Part shown: positions 24,522-35,277 of the stretch, one piece after another
Position numbering within the stretch: the first letter of the stretch is position 1
Layout of the letters: every line of letters starts with the position of its first letter
Origin: an uncultured Clostridia bacterium
GTDB taxonomy: Bacteria; Bacillota; Clostridia; Oscillospirales; Acutalibacteraceae
Length of the DNA stretch: 59,670 nucleotides
Assembly (NCBI GenBank): GCA_944380885.1
Contig: CALWIZ010000011.1
Coordinates: 1 to 59,670, forward strand
Reading direction: 5' to 3'
Made by a program: the position numbers and the translations under genes
The notes under the pieces: model-generated
Databases searched by the model: none
What the model saw: only the letters and a program-made list of their open reading frames with translations
What the model was told of the DNA's origin: nothing

Positions 24522-25823
24522 ATGAAAAAAAGGAACAGAATATTGAGCTTTGCTTTAACCTTAATGTTATGTCTTGCCGTCTGCGGATGCGGCGATGGTG
24601 ACTCGGTTACCATCACAAGGCAGGAGGGAGGCGAGGAGGAAGACAACAGCTCCTCGTATTCCGGAATTGAGCAGTACAGCGGAACGACTATTAAATTCGC
24701 GACCTGGGTTGACCATAAATCCGGGGAGGGAGCGGTTCCTATGGCGAGCTTTGCGGATAAATACAATATAGAGATTGAGCTTTCTCTCGTTCCTCAGACC
24801 GATTATTCCACCAGGCTTTCTGGAATGATTGCATCCGGTCAGTCTCCCGATTTGATTGTTGACAATAACGAATTTCCGTATTTGCTGCCCTGCGCCGAGC
24901 CGCTTAACAATGTGGCGTCAATTGATCTCAGCGATGAGTTCTGGGATAAGAGCGTTACGGAAATGAGTACTTTTAACGGAAATACGTACTTTGTGAACTC
25001 GGTTAATTCTCCATGGACCTACCGGTTTATGTGCTTCTACAATATAAAGCTGTTTGAAGACAACGGATTCAAAAGTCCCGCCAAGTATTACGCTGAAGAC
25101 AACTGGAATATAGACACCTTTACCACCTGCGCCAGACAGATTAAAAATCTCGGCTCGGATTATATCGGAGCGTCGGTACGTCAGGAATTTGCGGCGGGAA
25201 TTTTTGAGTCTGAAACCACACGGCTGGTGGACGGAAGATTTGTAAATAATGTATCTGATCCTAATCTCGCGGAAGCGTATAAATGGATGATGCAGGGCGT
25301 TGAATCGGGAGATTTTGTAGCTACCTCCGGTCTTGATAAGTTCAAAAGAAATCTTTGCGGTCTGTTCCTTTACGGCGATTTCGGACTGAGAACTACGGGA
25401 GGCTTTGAAACAATGGATCCGGATATTATCGGTTATGTACCGATGCCTAAGCCTACTAAGGACGCCGCCTACTATCCTTCCGTAGCATCCTGGAGAGCTT
25501 ACGGAATATGCAAGGGTTCAAAAAATGCCGAAGCGACGGGATATTTTATACGTTATTTCCTTGATTTCGCAAATTATGAGCGCTCTTCAATGTTTAAATC
25601 CGAACGCGCGGATGAATTTTACGACGAGCTGCGCGAAATAGAAGATCACACCTTTATGCTTACCTATCACGGTGTAAACCGCGATCTTGCAAATACTGTA
25701 GATATTATTACTTCAAGCTCGGCCGCTCAGGTTGAAACAAACCTCAGGGCAATAAGCAACAGCGTTGATTTTCAGGTTCAGAGGGCAAATGAAATATTGG
25801 ATGAGCTTGACGAACAATCTTAA
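24522..25823 (+). CDS. Sugar ABC transporter solute-binding lipoprotein
   Basis: A 433-residue MalE-type binding protein. The signal peptide ends in a lipobox (CLAVCGC), so the mature protein is anchored by lipid at Cys. A Glu/Asp/Ser-rich linker precedes the fold, which starts TTIKFATWVDHKSG and has the LVPQTDYSTRLSGMIASGQSPDLI region typical of this family. It likely captures oligosaccharides released by the GH16 enzymes. No permease is next to it, but two pairs are encoded further on (49,678 and 55,915), one of which is probably its partner. It is the first gene of a long co-directional run and starts 7-8 bases after AAGGAGG. Confidence 0.92.
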   Translation: MKKRNRILSFALTLMLCLAVCGCGDGDSVTITRQEGGEEEDNSSSYSGIEQYSGTTIKFATWVDHKSGEGAVPMASFADKYNIEIELSLVPQTDYSTRLSGMIASGQSPDLIVDNNEFPYLLPCAEPLNNVASIDLSDEFWDKSVTEMSTFNGNTYFVNSVNSPWTYRFMCFYNIKLFEDNGFKSPAKYYAEDNWNIDTFTTCARQIKNLGSDYIGASVRQEFAAGIFESETTRLVDGRFVNNVSDPNLAEAYKWMMQGVESGDFVATSGLDKFKRNLCGLFLYGDFGLRTTGGFETMDPDIIGYVPMPKPTKDAAYYPSVASWRAYGICKGSKNAEATGYFIRYFLDFANYERSSMFKSERADEFYDELREIEDHTFMLTYHGVNRDLANTVDIITSSSAAQVETNLRAISNSVDFQVQRANEILDELDEQS

Positions 25824-25839
25824 AGAATAGGAGTATAGT

Positions 25840-28800
25840 ATGAATATCTCGCGTTTTACCGGAAGAAAAATCAGCGGATTACTGGTCGTGGCTTCGCTTA
25901 TGGCGGGGCTGCTCGCACCGGCGATCGGTTTTAACACACATATCGCTGCGTATACGATAAGTGAAGAAAACGAGAGCATTACATACGGCTTTGAAGAGGC
26001 GGATTTTGCCGACGGAATAGCTCAGGACGAAAACAGCCTTTCAATTGACGGAACATCGGAAAATCTTATGTTTACCGCCGCCGAAATCGCGGCGGTAGGC
26101 GGCAAATGGGCGGCCAGTTCGCCTGTTGCCAATGTTGTGAATCTTTCAAACGGAAAAGATCGCTGCGAAAACAACAATTACAGCAGCAACAGCTTATATT
26201 CCGCTCTTGCCGTGGGTCATAATAACGTGCTGAGACTCGGCGTCAACGGCGGCGAGTCCCTTACTGCCGGCGGGGTTATGCTTAATGACGGGAAAACGGT
26301 TCTGGAGCTGTCAGCCGGAAAATATATAATAGGCTTTGATTATTACGCTACCGAAGCGGTCAGGCAAAACGGCACAAGTCTTGAAATAATGAATAACGCC
26401 TCTGAGCTTGTCACGGCGGATAGGTCTGATTATATCGGTGAAAAGCGAAATACGCTTCAGAATGTTTTTAACGGCGATAATGCGGTCACAGGCTCCTGGC
26501 AGACCGTGGCGTTCACGCTTGAGATTGCCGAGGAATCCCGCAATATAGGCTTTTACGTGGAAAATCTTAAAAAGGATAATAATAAAGCGGCGGAAATATT
26601 CCTTGACAATATAACCGTTTCGGCTGTTTCCACTGTCAGCTTTGAGTCTGACTGCGATATAATGCCGATAAGCGGCGAGCCGGGCGCCAAGGCGGAATTG
26701 CCTGATGAAAGCGACGTAATTGTTACGGGCAGGAAGTTTGCCGGCTGGTACGCCGACGCGGAATATGAGCTTCCCGTAAATACGGAAAGCTTTACTTTCC
26801 CGACAGACAGCCTTTCCGTAAAGCTTTACGCGAAAATGGTCGCAGATCCGCTCACGGCCCCGCTTGCGGAGTTCAATTTTGATTCCGGCGACTATGCGGG
26901 TATGGTAACAAACGCAAGCGTTGACGGAACAAGGGTAAGCGGATCAATGTATGCGATTGCCGACACGGCCTCCATCGGCGGAAGCGGCAAAGCTCTTGCG
27001 ATTAAGCCCGTGAGAAATCTTTATGACGGCAACGGGAGATCCCTCGCGTTTAATAACGGCAGCAGCTGGTTTACTCTGGAGCCGGGCAGCTATCAGATTT
27101 CATACCGTTATATGATCAGCGACAGAGACACGGCTGATTTCACCAATTATAACAGATATAAGGATAAAGCGCCGTTTTTGGGCTTTGTAGTCGATATTCC
27201 GAAAACTGCTAATTCGTGGAGCCAGCAATTGCAGGGTACGGTTGTCGGAGGGGAGCTGTTTGATTTGAGCGACACCTCGGGCGACGACAGCTGGCATGAC
27301 GGCAGCATAAATATTACTGTGAGCGGCTCCGAAGCGCTCAGCTTCGGAATCAGAGCCGAGTATTTATATTTCGACATTTACCTTGACGATATAACAATTG
27401 TAAAGCAGTCTGTAAAGAATGTTACCGTTGAATTTGAAACAAACGGCGGCTCAGAGATCGCTCCTCTTGTCGGCGCGGCAGGCTCGGCTATTACGGTTCA
27501 GAACCCGGTAAAGGACGGGTTCAGCTTCGCGGGCTGGTATACCGACCCGGGGCTTACCGTTCCCGCCGAAATGACCTTCCCCTCTGACGATGCGGTTTAT
27601 TATGCGAAGTGGGCGGACGCTTTAACGCTTATTACGTTTGACGGAGATTTCAAAACCGGAACCATTACGGCGGGTCTTGTCGGAGGCGGAATGTTCCAAA
27701 TTGCCGGCGCGCCGGATAACGCGGATAATAAAACCCTGCTTATAGGAGGCGACCGTGCGTTATATAACGGTGAAATCAGAACGGTCAGATTCAATAACGG
27801 CACTGATTTTATGACGGTCAGCGCGGGAGACCGTATTGCGGTTACATATAGCTATTATATTACCGACCGTCAGGGAGACGCCGATTCCCAAAAAGGCGAT
27901 TTTGCGGGTTATGACAGATACAACAAAGGCGATCCGGAAATCTACCTTATGTATAATATCACAGGCAGCACGGCTGCAAATATTAAGGGCGAATATGCGA
28001 CTGCCGCCGGTCAGGATAAGGTATTGATGGCGGATGTCAAAAACGATGCGCCCAACGTATGGCACACCAAGACTCTGACGGTAGACATAGCGGAAAGCGG
28101 AGTTATCGGTCTGTCCGCAAGTCAGGTCTGGGCGGATGTTTATTTTGATAATATGAGCTTATCGGTTGTTCCGGCTGAGAAAATCACCGTAAGCTTTGAC
28201 TCGCAGGGCGGGACACCCTGCGATCCCGTAAGTGCGGCTCCGGGGTTTAGTTTTACATTGCCTACTCCCACGAGAGAGGGCTATACCTTTATGGGCTGGT
28301 TCACGGGACCGAACGGCACCGGAACGCGCGCGTCGTCTACCGCGCCGCAGACGGATATAACCTATTACGCAAGTTGGTCAAGCGGGGACAGTACCGTGTT
28401 TCTTGATTTTGAAAACGGATTAAAGCCCGGAAGCGCCGTTGCGGTTGGTTCAAGCTTCTTTAAAACAGGAAACGGAGACGCCGACCACGGTAAGGTGATG
28501 ATATACGAGCCGACCAACAATCTGGCAAGACCGCGTATGCTTGACGACCGGGCAAAGGTTCTGCCCAACACCGATTATAAGATTACTTTTGAGTATCTCG
28601 TCAAATCCCTTCCGGAGTCAGGCGCGTTTGAGTTTGATTTTGCGACTGCTCTCGGAACCGGTACTGCGGTCGGAACAACCGCGTACGAGGTGTATACACG
28701 TATAGCGCAGCGAAATCTGCTTGATGAAGTTACGCCGGAGAATACGGATATCGTAGGCAAATGGCGGACGGCGGAAATCATTGTCCGCACGCCGTCTGAT

Positions 28801-31263
28801 GTCGGAACGGGATATCTCGCAGTATTCGGCGTAAACGGTTCGGACGCTGTTATTTGGTTTGACAATATGGAAATAACGCGTATCGACAGCAGCAGTGCCG
28901 CCATGCTTTACATAGATTACGGCTATAACGGCATGACCGAGATAAGATACGGCACGACAGGAGAGGCTATAAACCTCGGCACTCCCGTGAGGGAAGGTTT
29001 TATATTTGAAGGCTGGAAAGATGAAAACGGAAATCCGTTTTCGTATACGCATTATCCTGCGAACGGCGTTATTTACGCCATTGCCGACTGGACTAATATA
29101 ACTCCGCATACTGTCACGTTTGACGATATGCCGGAGAGCCTTACAAAGAACGAAAACGGAAAATTCGTTACCGCCGCGTGCTTTTCGATTGTCGACGGAA
29201 AGGGACAAAACGGTACAAAAGCGATGAAATATTCAAACGGTTCGAGTCAAATAAAGTTTTTCGCTCTTAACGACGGCAAATCGAACTTCAGCGTAAAAAA
29301 GGGAACCACATACGAGATAAAAATTCACTATTTTGTGGAAAGCGGCAGTTCGGCGCCGAACGTCAGCTTCGCCACCGCCGACCCGAACAATTATTTTAAC
29401 AACAGAACCGTTCAGTCTGCCGTTATCAATCTGGATATGACAAAGGGTTCCTGGCAGGAGCTTACGATGTTTATAACTCCCGACAGGACCGGAGCGCTTT
29501 TCATGGGTCTCAGAGGCGGCGCGGGCAGCGTTATTTACTTTGATAACATTGAATTCCGTGCGATGTCGAAAAGCGATGTTGTGCTTACATATTCAATCGA
29601 TGAGATCGGCTTTTCAAAATATGTTGTAGGTCATGCGGGAGATCCTATTAGCGCCGCGGATATTCCTTCTGTCAATCCGAAAAATTACAGCTTCGCCGGA
29701 TGGTTTATTGATGAGGAATATACCACGCCCTTCAAAGGCAACGTTTTTCCGGCGGAATCAATGACGGTTTACGGAAAGCTGACGGTGTCGGATACCTTCG
29801 TTATTGATTTTACCGACTATCCGTATGAAGGAGACACCTCAAGCATACGTATATCGGCCTCGGTAATGTCAATATCGCATGGCGGACTTTCGTCTGACGG
29901 GGACGGCAGCGCGCTGTTGTTTGACAATACGCTTGATACTGCCACTACAGACGCAAAAAGGCTTATTTTAGGCGCCGGTGCGCAGGGTATGCCGCTTCAG
30001 GCGGGAATGGGATATCTTATTTCCTATGACTATTACATAGTTCCGGACGGCGCGGGAAGCGGTTCCCTTTCTGTAAAATTTGCGTCTACCTCTAACGGAA
30101 GCATGTGGGTTGATTATAAAGCCGCGCCTCAGGCGTCTGTAGCCGACCTCAGCATGAGAGAAGCGGGTAAATGGCATACCGGCTATGCCGTTCTGGAAAC
30201 CGACAGCAGCATTAAAAACAGCGTTCTTGCCGCGGCGGTTACCGTGCCGCTGAACACCAAGGTTTATATTGATAATATCAGAGTCGTTACTATTGAAGAC
30301 GGTTATGCCGCGGTATGCTATTCGGCAAAAACCGGAGATGTGCCCGAACCGTCTGTTGTCAAGGTGGGAACCTCCATTAGGCTTCCGTCTTTGAACGCAG
30401 GAAGCGATTATCTGCATCTCGGCTGGCGTGATGCGGAAGGCTTAATCGAGGGAAACACCTATACGGTGCTGAACAACACAATACTTACGGCAGAGCTGAC
30501 AATAAAGAGGTTCACCGAGGACTTTGAAAAAACAAGCTATATATACGAGTTCGGCAAATGGGGCTGCGAGCCGGATATGGAAATTTACGATTCGGCCTCA
30601 GACGGCAACAGTTCCGAAAATGTTCATTCAGGAAGGTATTCATATCACCGTATAGGGGAAGACCCTTCATTCAGGGCATATTCTATCCAGTTTAATGATT
30701 ATATGTCAAAATATACTCTTTCTTCGGGAAGAATATACACCGTTTCAATGTGGGTTAAAATTGAGAATCCTGTTCATAAGCTCGGCGCAATCGAGCTTAT
30801 AAGCAGCACGAAGGCGACGGTGCCATGGAGCTATGAGGGAGATCGCAACGCTATTGTGGATATTGCGTCTGTAGCGGACGGCGCATGGCATGAGATAAGC
30901 TTTACATTTACCGCGGTGACATCTTATATTTCAATAATTACCCCGGGCAATCTCAGCATATATATCGATGATATAAATGTTGAGTATACGCCGGATAATC
31001 AGCTGAGCAGCTCGGTTGAGTATGAGGAGTATATCCCGCGCTTCCTTAATGAGGACGGAACATATTCAACGGGTGATGATAATAGCCTGGCTGCATACAG
31101 CGTTGTGAACGGCGACGGACAGTTTGAAAAATGGAACGCCGACAGATTTTTAGGCTCATCTCTGTTTGTTACCGTAATTATTTGTTCGGCAGCTGTGGTT
31201 CTGAGCGTTTGCGCGTCGGTGGCGATTATAGCGTTTAACAAAAGAAAGGTGGCAAATAAATGA
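25840..31263 (+). CDS. Giant surface protein: alternating jelly-roll and InlB-type repeats
   Basis: An 1807-residue protein with a signal peptide and, at about 1775-1800, one transmembrane segment with a Lys/Arg tail. Between them, seven jelly-roll modules of about 170-220 residues alternate with six InlB/Listeria-Bacteroides-type repeats of about 65. Each jelly-roll ends in a DNI/DDI strand (IFLDNITV, IYLDDITI, VYFDNMSL, IWFDNMEI, IYFDNIEF, VYIDNIRV, IYIDDINV). The repeats have the FAGWY/FMGWF core. The jelly-rolls resemble CBM4/9-type carbohydrate-binding modules. No catalytic domain is evident. It probably holds the polymer at the cell surface. Its stop overlaps the GH16 start (ATGA), so the two are coupled. 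Confidence 0.88.
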   Translation: MNISRFTGRKISGLLVVASLMAGLLAPAIGFNTHIAAYTISEENESITYGFEEADFADGIAQDENSLSIDGTSENLMFTAAEIAAVGGKWAASSPVANVVNLSNGKDRCENNNYSSNSLYSALAVGHNNVLRLGVNGGESLTAGGVMLNDGKTVLELSAGKYIIGFDYYATEAVRQNGTSLEIMNNASELVTADRSDYIGEKRNTLQNVFNGDNAVTGSWQTVAFTLEIAEESRNIGFYVENLKKDNNKAAEIFLDNITVSAVSTVSFESDCDIMPISGEPGAKAELPDESDVIVTGRKFAGWYADAEYELPVNTESFTFPTDSLSVKLYAKMVADPLTAPLAEFNFDSGDYAGMVTNASVDGTRVSGSMYAIADTASIGGSGKALAIKPVRNLYDGNGRSLAFNNGSSWFTLEPGSYQISYRYMISDRDTADFTNYNRYKDKAPFLGFVVDIPKTANSWSQQLQGTVVGGELFDLSDTSGDDSWHDGSINITVSGSEALSFGIRAEYLYFDIYLDDITIVKQSVKNVTVEFETNGGSEIAPLVGAAGSAITVQNPVKDGFSFAGWYTDPGLTVPAEMTFPSDDAVYYAKWADALTLITFDGDFKTGTITAGLVGGGMFQIAGAPDNADNKTLLIGGDRALYNGEIRTVRFNNGTDFMTVSAGDRIAVTYSYYITDRQGDADSQKGDFAGYDRYNKGDPEIYLMYNITGSTAANIKGEYATAAGQDKVLMADVKNDAPNVWHTKTLTVDIAESGVIGLSASQVWADVYFDNMSLSVVPAEKITVSFDSQGGTPCDPVSAAPGFSFTLPTPTREGYTFMGWFTGPNGTGTRASSTAPQTDITYYASWSSGDSTVFLDFENGLKPGSAVAVGSSFFKTGNGDADHGKVMIYEPTNNLARPRMLDDRAKVLPNTDYKITFEYLVKSLPESGAFEFDFATALGTGTAVGTTAYEVYTRIAQRNLLDEVTPENTDIVGKWRTAEIIVRTPSDVGTGYLAVFGVNGSDAVIWFDNMEITRIDSSSAAMLYIDYGYNGMTEIRYGTTGEAINLGTPVREGFIFEGWKDENGNPFSYTHYPANGVIYAIADWTNITPHTVTFDDMPESLTKNENGKFVTAACFSIVDGKGQNGTKAMKYSNGSSQIKFFALNDGKSNFSVKKGTTYEIKIHYFVESGSSAPNVSFATADPNNYFNNRTVQSAVINLDMTKGSWQELTMFITPDRTGALFMGLRGGAGSVIYFDNIEFRAMSKSDVVLTYSIDEIGFSKYVVGHAGDPISAADIPSVNPKNYSFAGWFIDEEYTTPFKGNVFPAESMTVYGKLTVSDTFVIDFTDYPYEGDTSSIRISASVMSISHGGLSSDGDGSALLFDNTLDTATTDAKRLILGAGAQGMPLQAGMGYLISYDYYIVPDGAGSGSLSVKFASTSNGSMWVDYKAAPQASVADLSMREAGKWHTGYAVLETDSSIKNSVLAAAVTVPLNTKVYIDNIRVVTIEDGYAAVCYSAKTGDVPEPSVVKVGTSIRLPSLNAGSDYLHLGWRDAEGLIEGNTYTVLNNTILTAELTIKRFTEDFEKTSYIYEFGKWGCEPDMEIYDSASDGNSSENVHSGRYSYHRIGEDPSFRAYSIQFNDYMSKYTLSSGRIYTVSMWVKIENPVHKLGAIELISSTKATVPWSYEGDRNAIVDIASVADGAWHEISFTFTAVTSYISIITPGNLSIYIDDINVEYTPDNQLSSSVEYEEYIPRFLNEDGTYSTGDDNSLAAYSVVNGDGQFEKWNADRFLGSSLFVTVIICSAAVVLSVCASVAIIAFNKRKVANK

Positions 31264-33035
31264 GACACGGTAAACTAATCTGCGGTATTTCGTTTATTCT
31301 TTCGCTTATTATTTTCCTTTCGTCCTGTAACGGAGGCGGCGCGTCCGCCTCCGCAACGGTGCTTAGAGAAGCGGATATAATGGCGGAGGACGGCACCTTT
31401 CTTTACAGCCTGATATATCCGAGTACAATGGATGAGGAAAGCGACGCTTTTGAAGAGGTTAAGAATATATATTCACAGATTCACGCCGCGTTTGTAATAA
31501 AGGTAGAACGTAAAAACGACGCTGAAGCGGCTTTGTCGGACGATACTTATGAAATCCTTTGCGGCAATACGAACCGTGAGGCTTCAAAAAAGGCCCTTGA
31601 AGAATTAAAGGCAAACCGCGAAAACTATACCAACGATTACATCATCCGTGTAACGGGTAAAAAGATTGTGATTGCCGCGGGGTCTGACAGCGCTCTGGTG
31701 CTGGGGCTGCGGTATTTCGTGGAAAATTTCTGCACAAATATCAATGATTTTTCCAAGCTTACGGACGGCTTTTCCTATATTTATTCGCCTGAATACAGCA
31801 TTAAATCGGCAACAATCGCGGGAGAAAGCCTTAACAGGTACACTCTTGTGGTTCCGGAAAAGCGCTCGCTTTTATGGTCGGAAAAGGCGGAAGAATTTGC
31901 GGAAAACTTTACTGAAAACGCGGGTATTGAACTGAAAACCGTAAAAGATACCGAGGCGGATGAAACAGAAATGGAAATACTTGTGGGAAATACAAACCGC
32001 AAGGAAAGCGCCGGAGTTACAGGTAATCAGTATTCGATAAAGCTTGTAGGCAGAAAGCTTGTCATCAACGGTACTGACGATATTCAAATATGCGCCGCGA
32101 TTGATTTATTATATGAAATGCAGCGCGACTGCATAAAGAACGGCAAGCCGTTTGAAATTCCTGCCGGATATGCGGTTACGGGAAAAGCGGAAAAAAACGA
32201 TGAGGATTATTACCTTGCATGGAACGACGAATTTAATGCCAAAGCGCTTGACCGTACAATATGGGTTGATTACAGCCGGAACACAGCGACTGACGATTCC
32301 GTAATGGGCGGAAAGGTGTATAAGCCCGACGCCAGGGACTGTTATCTTGAAAACGGAAGTCTGGTAGTACCGGCGTATCGCTTGAGCAGGGAGGATTTTC
32401 AGGCCGGACAGGCGACTACCGAAGGTACGGTTGCGGCGATGTACGGCATAATTGAAATATATGCTAAATTTCCGGAATATCCTGTTACAGCCTCATTGTG
32501 GGGGAATTTGGCGTCATATATTCTTGACCCCGTGAAGGGAAAGGTTCAGGCGCAGCGCGAGGGCGGTATGGAGCTTGATATAGTCGAAAACTTCGGAAGC
32601 GAAAATCAGTTTGCCTGCAATGTGCATTACTGGTTCACAAATGAGGATTTGAATTTCAATCCGGTCAGCGGACACAATTCGCTTGACGGCGGCAGATACG
32701 GAACTAAAAAGCGCTTTACATATACTGAAGGCTCGCTTGCGGAGGAATACCATCTTTATTCCGTTCGCTGGACGCCTTATGAGTTATCGTTCGCGTTTGA
32801 CGGCGATGTTTATTTTAAATACGATCTGATGGAAAATGAAAACACGTCGTTTACCGCTTCTCCGCTGATGTTTCTAATCGGAGCAAGCTATGCGGCGCCG
32901 AATTACGGTCCGCAGGCGATTGAGGACAACGCGCCGACAGAAACCGGATTATACGTTGATTATTTTCGTCTTTACCAGAGCGATCAGTATGACAGCGTTC
33001 TCTGGGTTACTCCGGTGGGTTCCGAATTTTATTAA
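31260..33035 (+). CDS. GH16 family glycoside hydrolase lipoprotein
   Basis: A 591-residue lipoprotein: lipobox FLSSC near 23. Residues about 40-310 contain two related segments with EILCGNTNR and EILVGNTNR motifs, like the domain that precedes several glycoside hydrolase barrels (GH20b-like). The C-terminal 280 residues are a GH16 beta-jelly-roll with the catalytic ELDIVE at 438-443, the ExDxxE (beta-bulge) form shared by laminarinases, lichenases and agarases. It cleaves internal beta-linkages of polysaccharides; the exact substrate is not determined. It is coupled to the giant binding protein upstream and shares its domain order with the large enzyme at 42,526. Confidence 0.9.
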   Translation: MRHGKLICGISFILSLIIFLSSCNGGGASASATVLREADIMAEDGTFLYSLIYPSTMDEESDAFEEVKNIYSQIHAAFVIKVERKNDAEAALSDDTYEILCGNTNREASKKALEELKANRENYTNDYIIRVTGKKIVIAAGSDSALVLGLRYFVENFCTNINDFSKLTDGFSYIYSPEYSIKSATIAGESLNRYTLVVPEKRSLLWSEKAEEFAENFTENAGIELKTVKDTEADETEMEILVGNTNRKESAGVTGNQYSIKLVGRKLVINGTDDIQICAAIDLLYEMQRDCIKNGKPFEIPAGYAVTGKAEKNDEDYYLAWNDEFNAKALDRTIWVDYSRNTATDDSVMGGKVYKPDARDCYLENGSLVVPAYRLSREDFQAGQATTEGTVAAMYGIIEIYAKFPEYPVTASLWGNLASYILDPVKGKVQAQREGGMELDIVENFGSENQFACNVHYWFTNEDLNFNPVSGHNSLDGGRYGTKKRFTYTEGSLAEEYHLYSVRWTPYELSFAFDGDVYFKYDLMENENTSFTASPLMFLIGASYAAPNYGPQAIEDNAPTETGLYVDYFRLYQSDQYDSVLWVTPVGSEFY

Positions 33036-33077
33036 AAAATCATTCTGCGCGGTTGATTTGATGTTGGGGTTATATTT

Positions 33078-34499
33078 ATGAAATGTTTTTTATCGATTGA
33101 TTGCGGTCTTACTAAGTCAAAATCAGTCATATTTAATGACAGAGGCGATATGCTTTTTAAAAATGAAGCTGATACGCCCAATGACGGAATGCATATAAAT
33201 ACGGCGGCGCTTTATAATGCTGTGGTAAATCTTATTCTTGACGCGGTTTTAAACGCTGCCGTAAATCCCGGCGAAATTTGCGCGGTTTGTGTTTCGGGGC
33301 ATGGAAACGGCCTTTATATTATCGGAGAGCACGGGATTCTTCCTTACGCGTATTCTTCAATGTATGTTGAATCACAAAAATATGTTCCCGATACAAAGGA
33401 TACATTTCCCTTTACCATTCAAACTGCTTGGAGCGGTCAGCCGCTTTCGATTATTTCTCTTTTAAAAAGCGAGGAGCCAACCGTATTTTCAAAAATCAGA
33501 AAGGTGCTTTTCTGCAAGGATATTATAAAATATATTCTGACAGGACGCATCTGCACAGATTACACGGACGCCTCGGCGGCCGGTATGCTCAATTATAAAA
33601 CGGGAAGGTATGATACAGAGCTTTTAAAGCTGTACGGTCTTGAAAATAATTCCGATATTCTTCCGGAGCTTTGCCGCAGCACAGAGATCATAGGCGGCGT
33701 CAGCGGGAAAATCGCGAAGCGCACGGGTCTTCTGCCGGAAACTCCGGTTATAGGCGGACTCTTTGACGTTAACAGCTGTATGCTGGGCGCCGGAGTTATA
33801 AAGCCGGATAAATACTGTATTATTTCCGGTACATGGGGTATAAACAGCGTTGTGGTTGAAAATCCTACGGAAAGCGATAAAATAACGCAGTGCTGCAATT
33901 TCTGTTTTCCCGACAAGTTTATGTGTATAGATTCGGCGCCTACATCCTGCACAAATCTTGAATGGTTTTTAAAGAAGGTAATGAGAGACATTACGTGCGA
34001 TGAAGCGGATAATATTGTTGAACAGCAGCCGATTAATCAGGTTCTTTTTTATTTTCCGTATATTTACAAGCCGATGGATATGAATATCTCCGGCGGATTC
34101 AGAGGCATTACTTTTGAACATGATTACCGGGATTTAATGAGAGCTGTTTTTGAGGGTATCGTTTTCGACCACGCCTACCGAATTGAAAAGCTGAAAAGTA
34201 TCGGCATTGTTTACGACAGCGCCGTTTTGACGGGCGGCGCCGCCAACAGCAAGGTGCTGTGTCAGATGTTTGCGGACTGTATGGGAATTAATATTTACAC
34301 CACAACACAGCCTCAGACAGGAACGCTCGGAAGCGCCATTGCGGGAGCGGTCGCCGTAGGTATTTATCCGGATATCGATACCGCGGCGGAAAATATGGTG
34401 AAAATTAAAAACTGTTATCAGCCTTCGAGCGATCAAAAGCTCAGACAAAAATTTGAAATATTTAAAAAACATTTAAAAGCACAGCAATACGAAGTTTAG
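33078..34499 (+). CDS. FGGY-family carbohydrate kinase
   Basis: A 473-residue FGGY sugar kinase. The N-terminal phosphate-binding segment is FLSIDCGLTKSKSVIF. The central conserved VIGGLFDVNSCMLGAG carries the catalytic Asp, and TGGAANSKVLCQMFADCMG is the C-terminal adenine-binding signature. Overall it is closest to the L-xylulokinase/xylulokinase type. It would phosphorylate a sugar released by the GH16 and GH13 enzymes. Spacing to the GH16 gene is 42 bp. The only ribosome site is GGGG about 9 bases upstream, so translation may be modest. The actual substrate is not predictable from sequence; ketoses and polyols are the usual ones. Confidence 0.9.
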   Translation: MKCFLSIDCGLTKSKSVIFNDRGDMLFKNEADTPNDGMHINTAALYNAVVNLILDAVLNAAVNPGEICAVCVSGHGNGLYIIGEHGILPYAYSSMYVESQKYVPDTKDTFPFTIQTAWSGQPLSIISLLKSEEPTVFSKIRKVLFCKDIIKYILTGRICTDYTDASAAGMLNYKTGRYDTELLKLYGLENNSDILPELCRSTEIIGGVSGKIAKRTGLLPETPVIGGLFDVNSCMLGAGVIKPDKYCIISGTWGINSVVVENPTESDKITQCCNFCFPDKFMCIDSAPTSCTNLEWFLKKVMRDITCDEADNIVEQQPINQVLFYFPYIYKPMDMNISGGFRGITFEHDYRDLMRAVFEGIVFDHAYRIEKLKSIGIVYDSAVLTGGAANSKVLCQMFADCMGINIYTTTQPQTGTLGSAIAGAVAVGIYPDIDTAAENMVKIKNCYQPSSDQKLRQKFEIFKKHLKAQQYEV

Positions 34500-34513
34500 A
34501 GGGAGATTCTTAA

Positions 34514-35254
34514 ATGGATTATAAAATAAAGGGCAAGACGGCGCTTGTAACAGGTGCGGCAGACGGCTGCGGCAAGGCGATTGCCGAGAAGCTCGGAGCC
34601 GAGGGCGCAAAAGTTATTCTGCATGACCTTGATTCCAAGAGGTATCAGCTTAAGGTCAACGCAGAAAAAATCGGAAACGGCGCCGGCTATATTACGGCTG
34701 ATCTGAGCAGCACGGAACAGATTGAAAGCATGTGGGCAAGGCTTGGAGAAATTGATATTCTTGTTAACAATGCCGGTATATGGCCCACGGCATATGTAAC
34801 CGAAATGACGTCGGAATCGTTTAAAAATACTCTGGATATTGATCTTGTGGCTCCGTTTTTGCTTTGCAAGCTTTTTGTCAATCAGCGCCTTTCAAATGCA
34901 AAAAAGGGTAAGATAGTGAATATGGTTTCACAGGCGGCGTTTCATGGCTCTACCTCAGGGCATGCGCATTATGCGGCCGCGAAAGCGGGTCTTGTCGCTT
35001 TTACGGTTTCACTTGCGCGTGAAGTGGCTCCGAACGGCATCAATGTAAATGCAGTGGCTCCCGGAATGATGCGCACACCAATGAACAAATCGGCGCTCAG
35101 CGAACGCGAGGAGCAGTATCTTGAGCGGATTCCGCTGCGCAGAATTGCGGAACCCTCAGAGGTCGCGTCGGTCGTAGCGTTTTTGTGCGGCTGCGAGTCG
35201 GATTATATTACCGGAGCCACACTTGACGTGACCGGCGGTATGCTGATGCGTTAA
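34514..35254 (+). CDS. Short-chain dehydrogenase/reductase
   Basis: A 246-residue classical SDR. The nucleotide-binding motif TGAADGCG (12-19) is a variant of TGxxxGxG, with NNAG near 86 and catalytic YAAAK near 157. An Asp at the end of beta-2 (LHDLDSKR) suggests NAD preference. The C-terminal TGATLDVTGG is typical of FabG-like enzymes. It probably oxidises or reduces a sugar or sugar alcohol. It lies 14 bp after the kinase and 23 bp before the aldolase, so all belong to one transcript. Confidence 0.92.
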   Translation: MDYKIKGKTALVTGAADGCGKAIAEKLGAEGAKVILHDLDSKRYQLKVNAEKIGNGAGYITADLSSTEQIESMWARLGEIDILVNNAGIWPTAYVTEMTSESFKNTLDIDLVAPFLLCKLFVNQRLSNAKKGKIVNMVSQAAFHGSTSGHAHYAAAKAGLVAFTVSLAREVAPNGINVNAVAPGMMRTPMNKSALSEREEQYLERIPLRRIAEPSEVASVVAFLCGCESDYITGATLDVTGGMLMR

Positions 35255-35277
35255 TTTTTTGAAAGAGGGTATATAAA

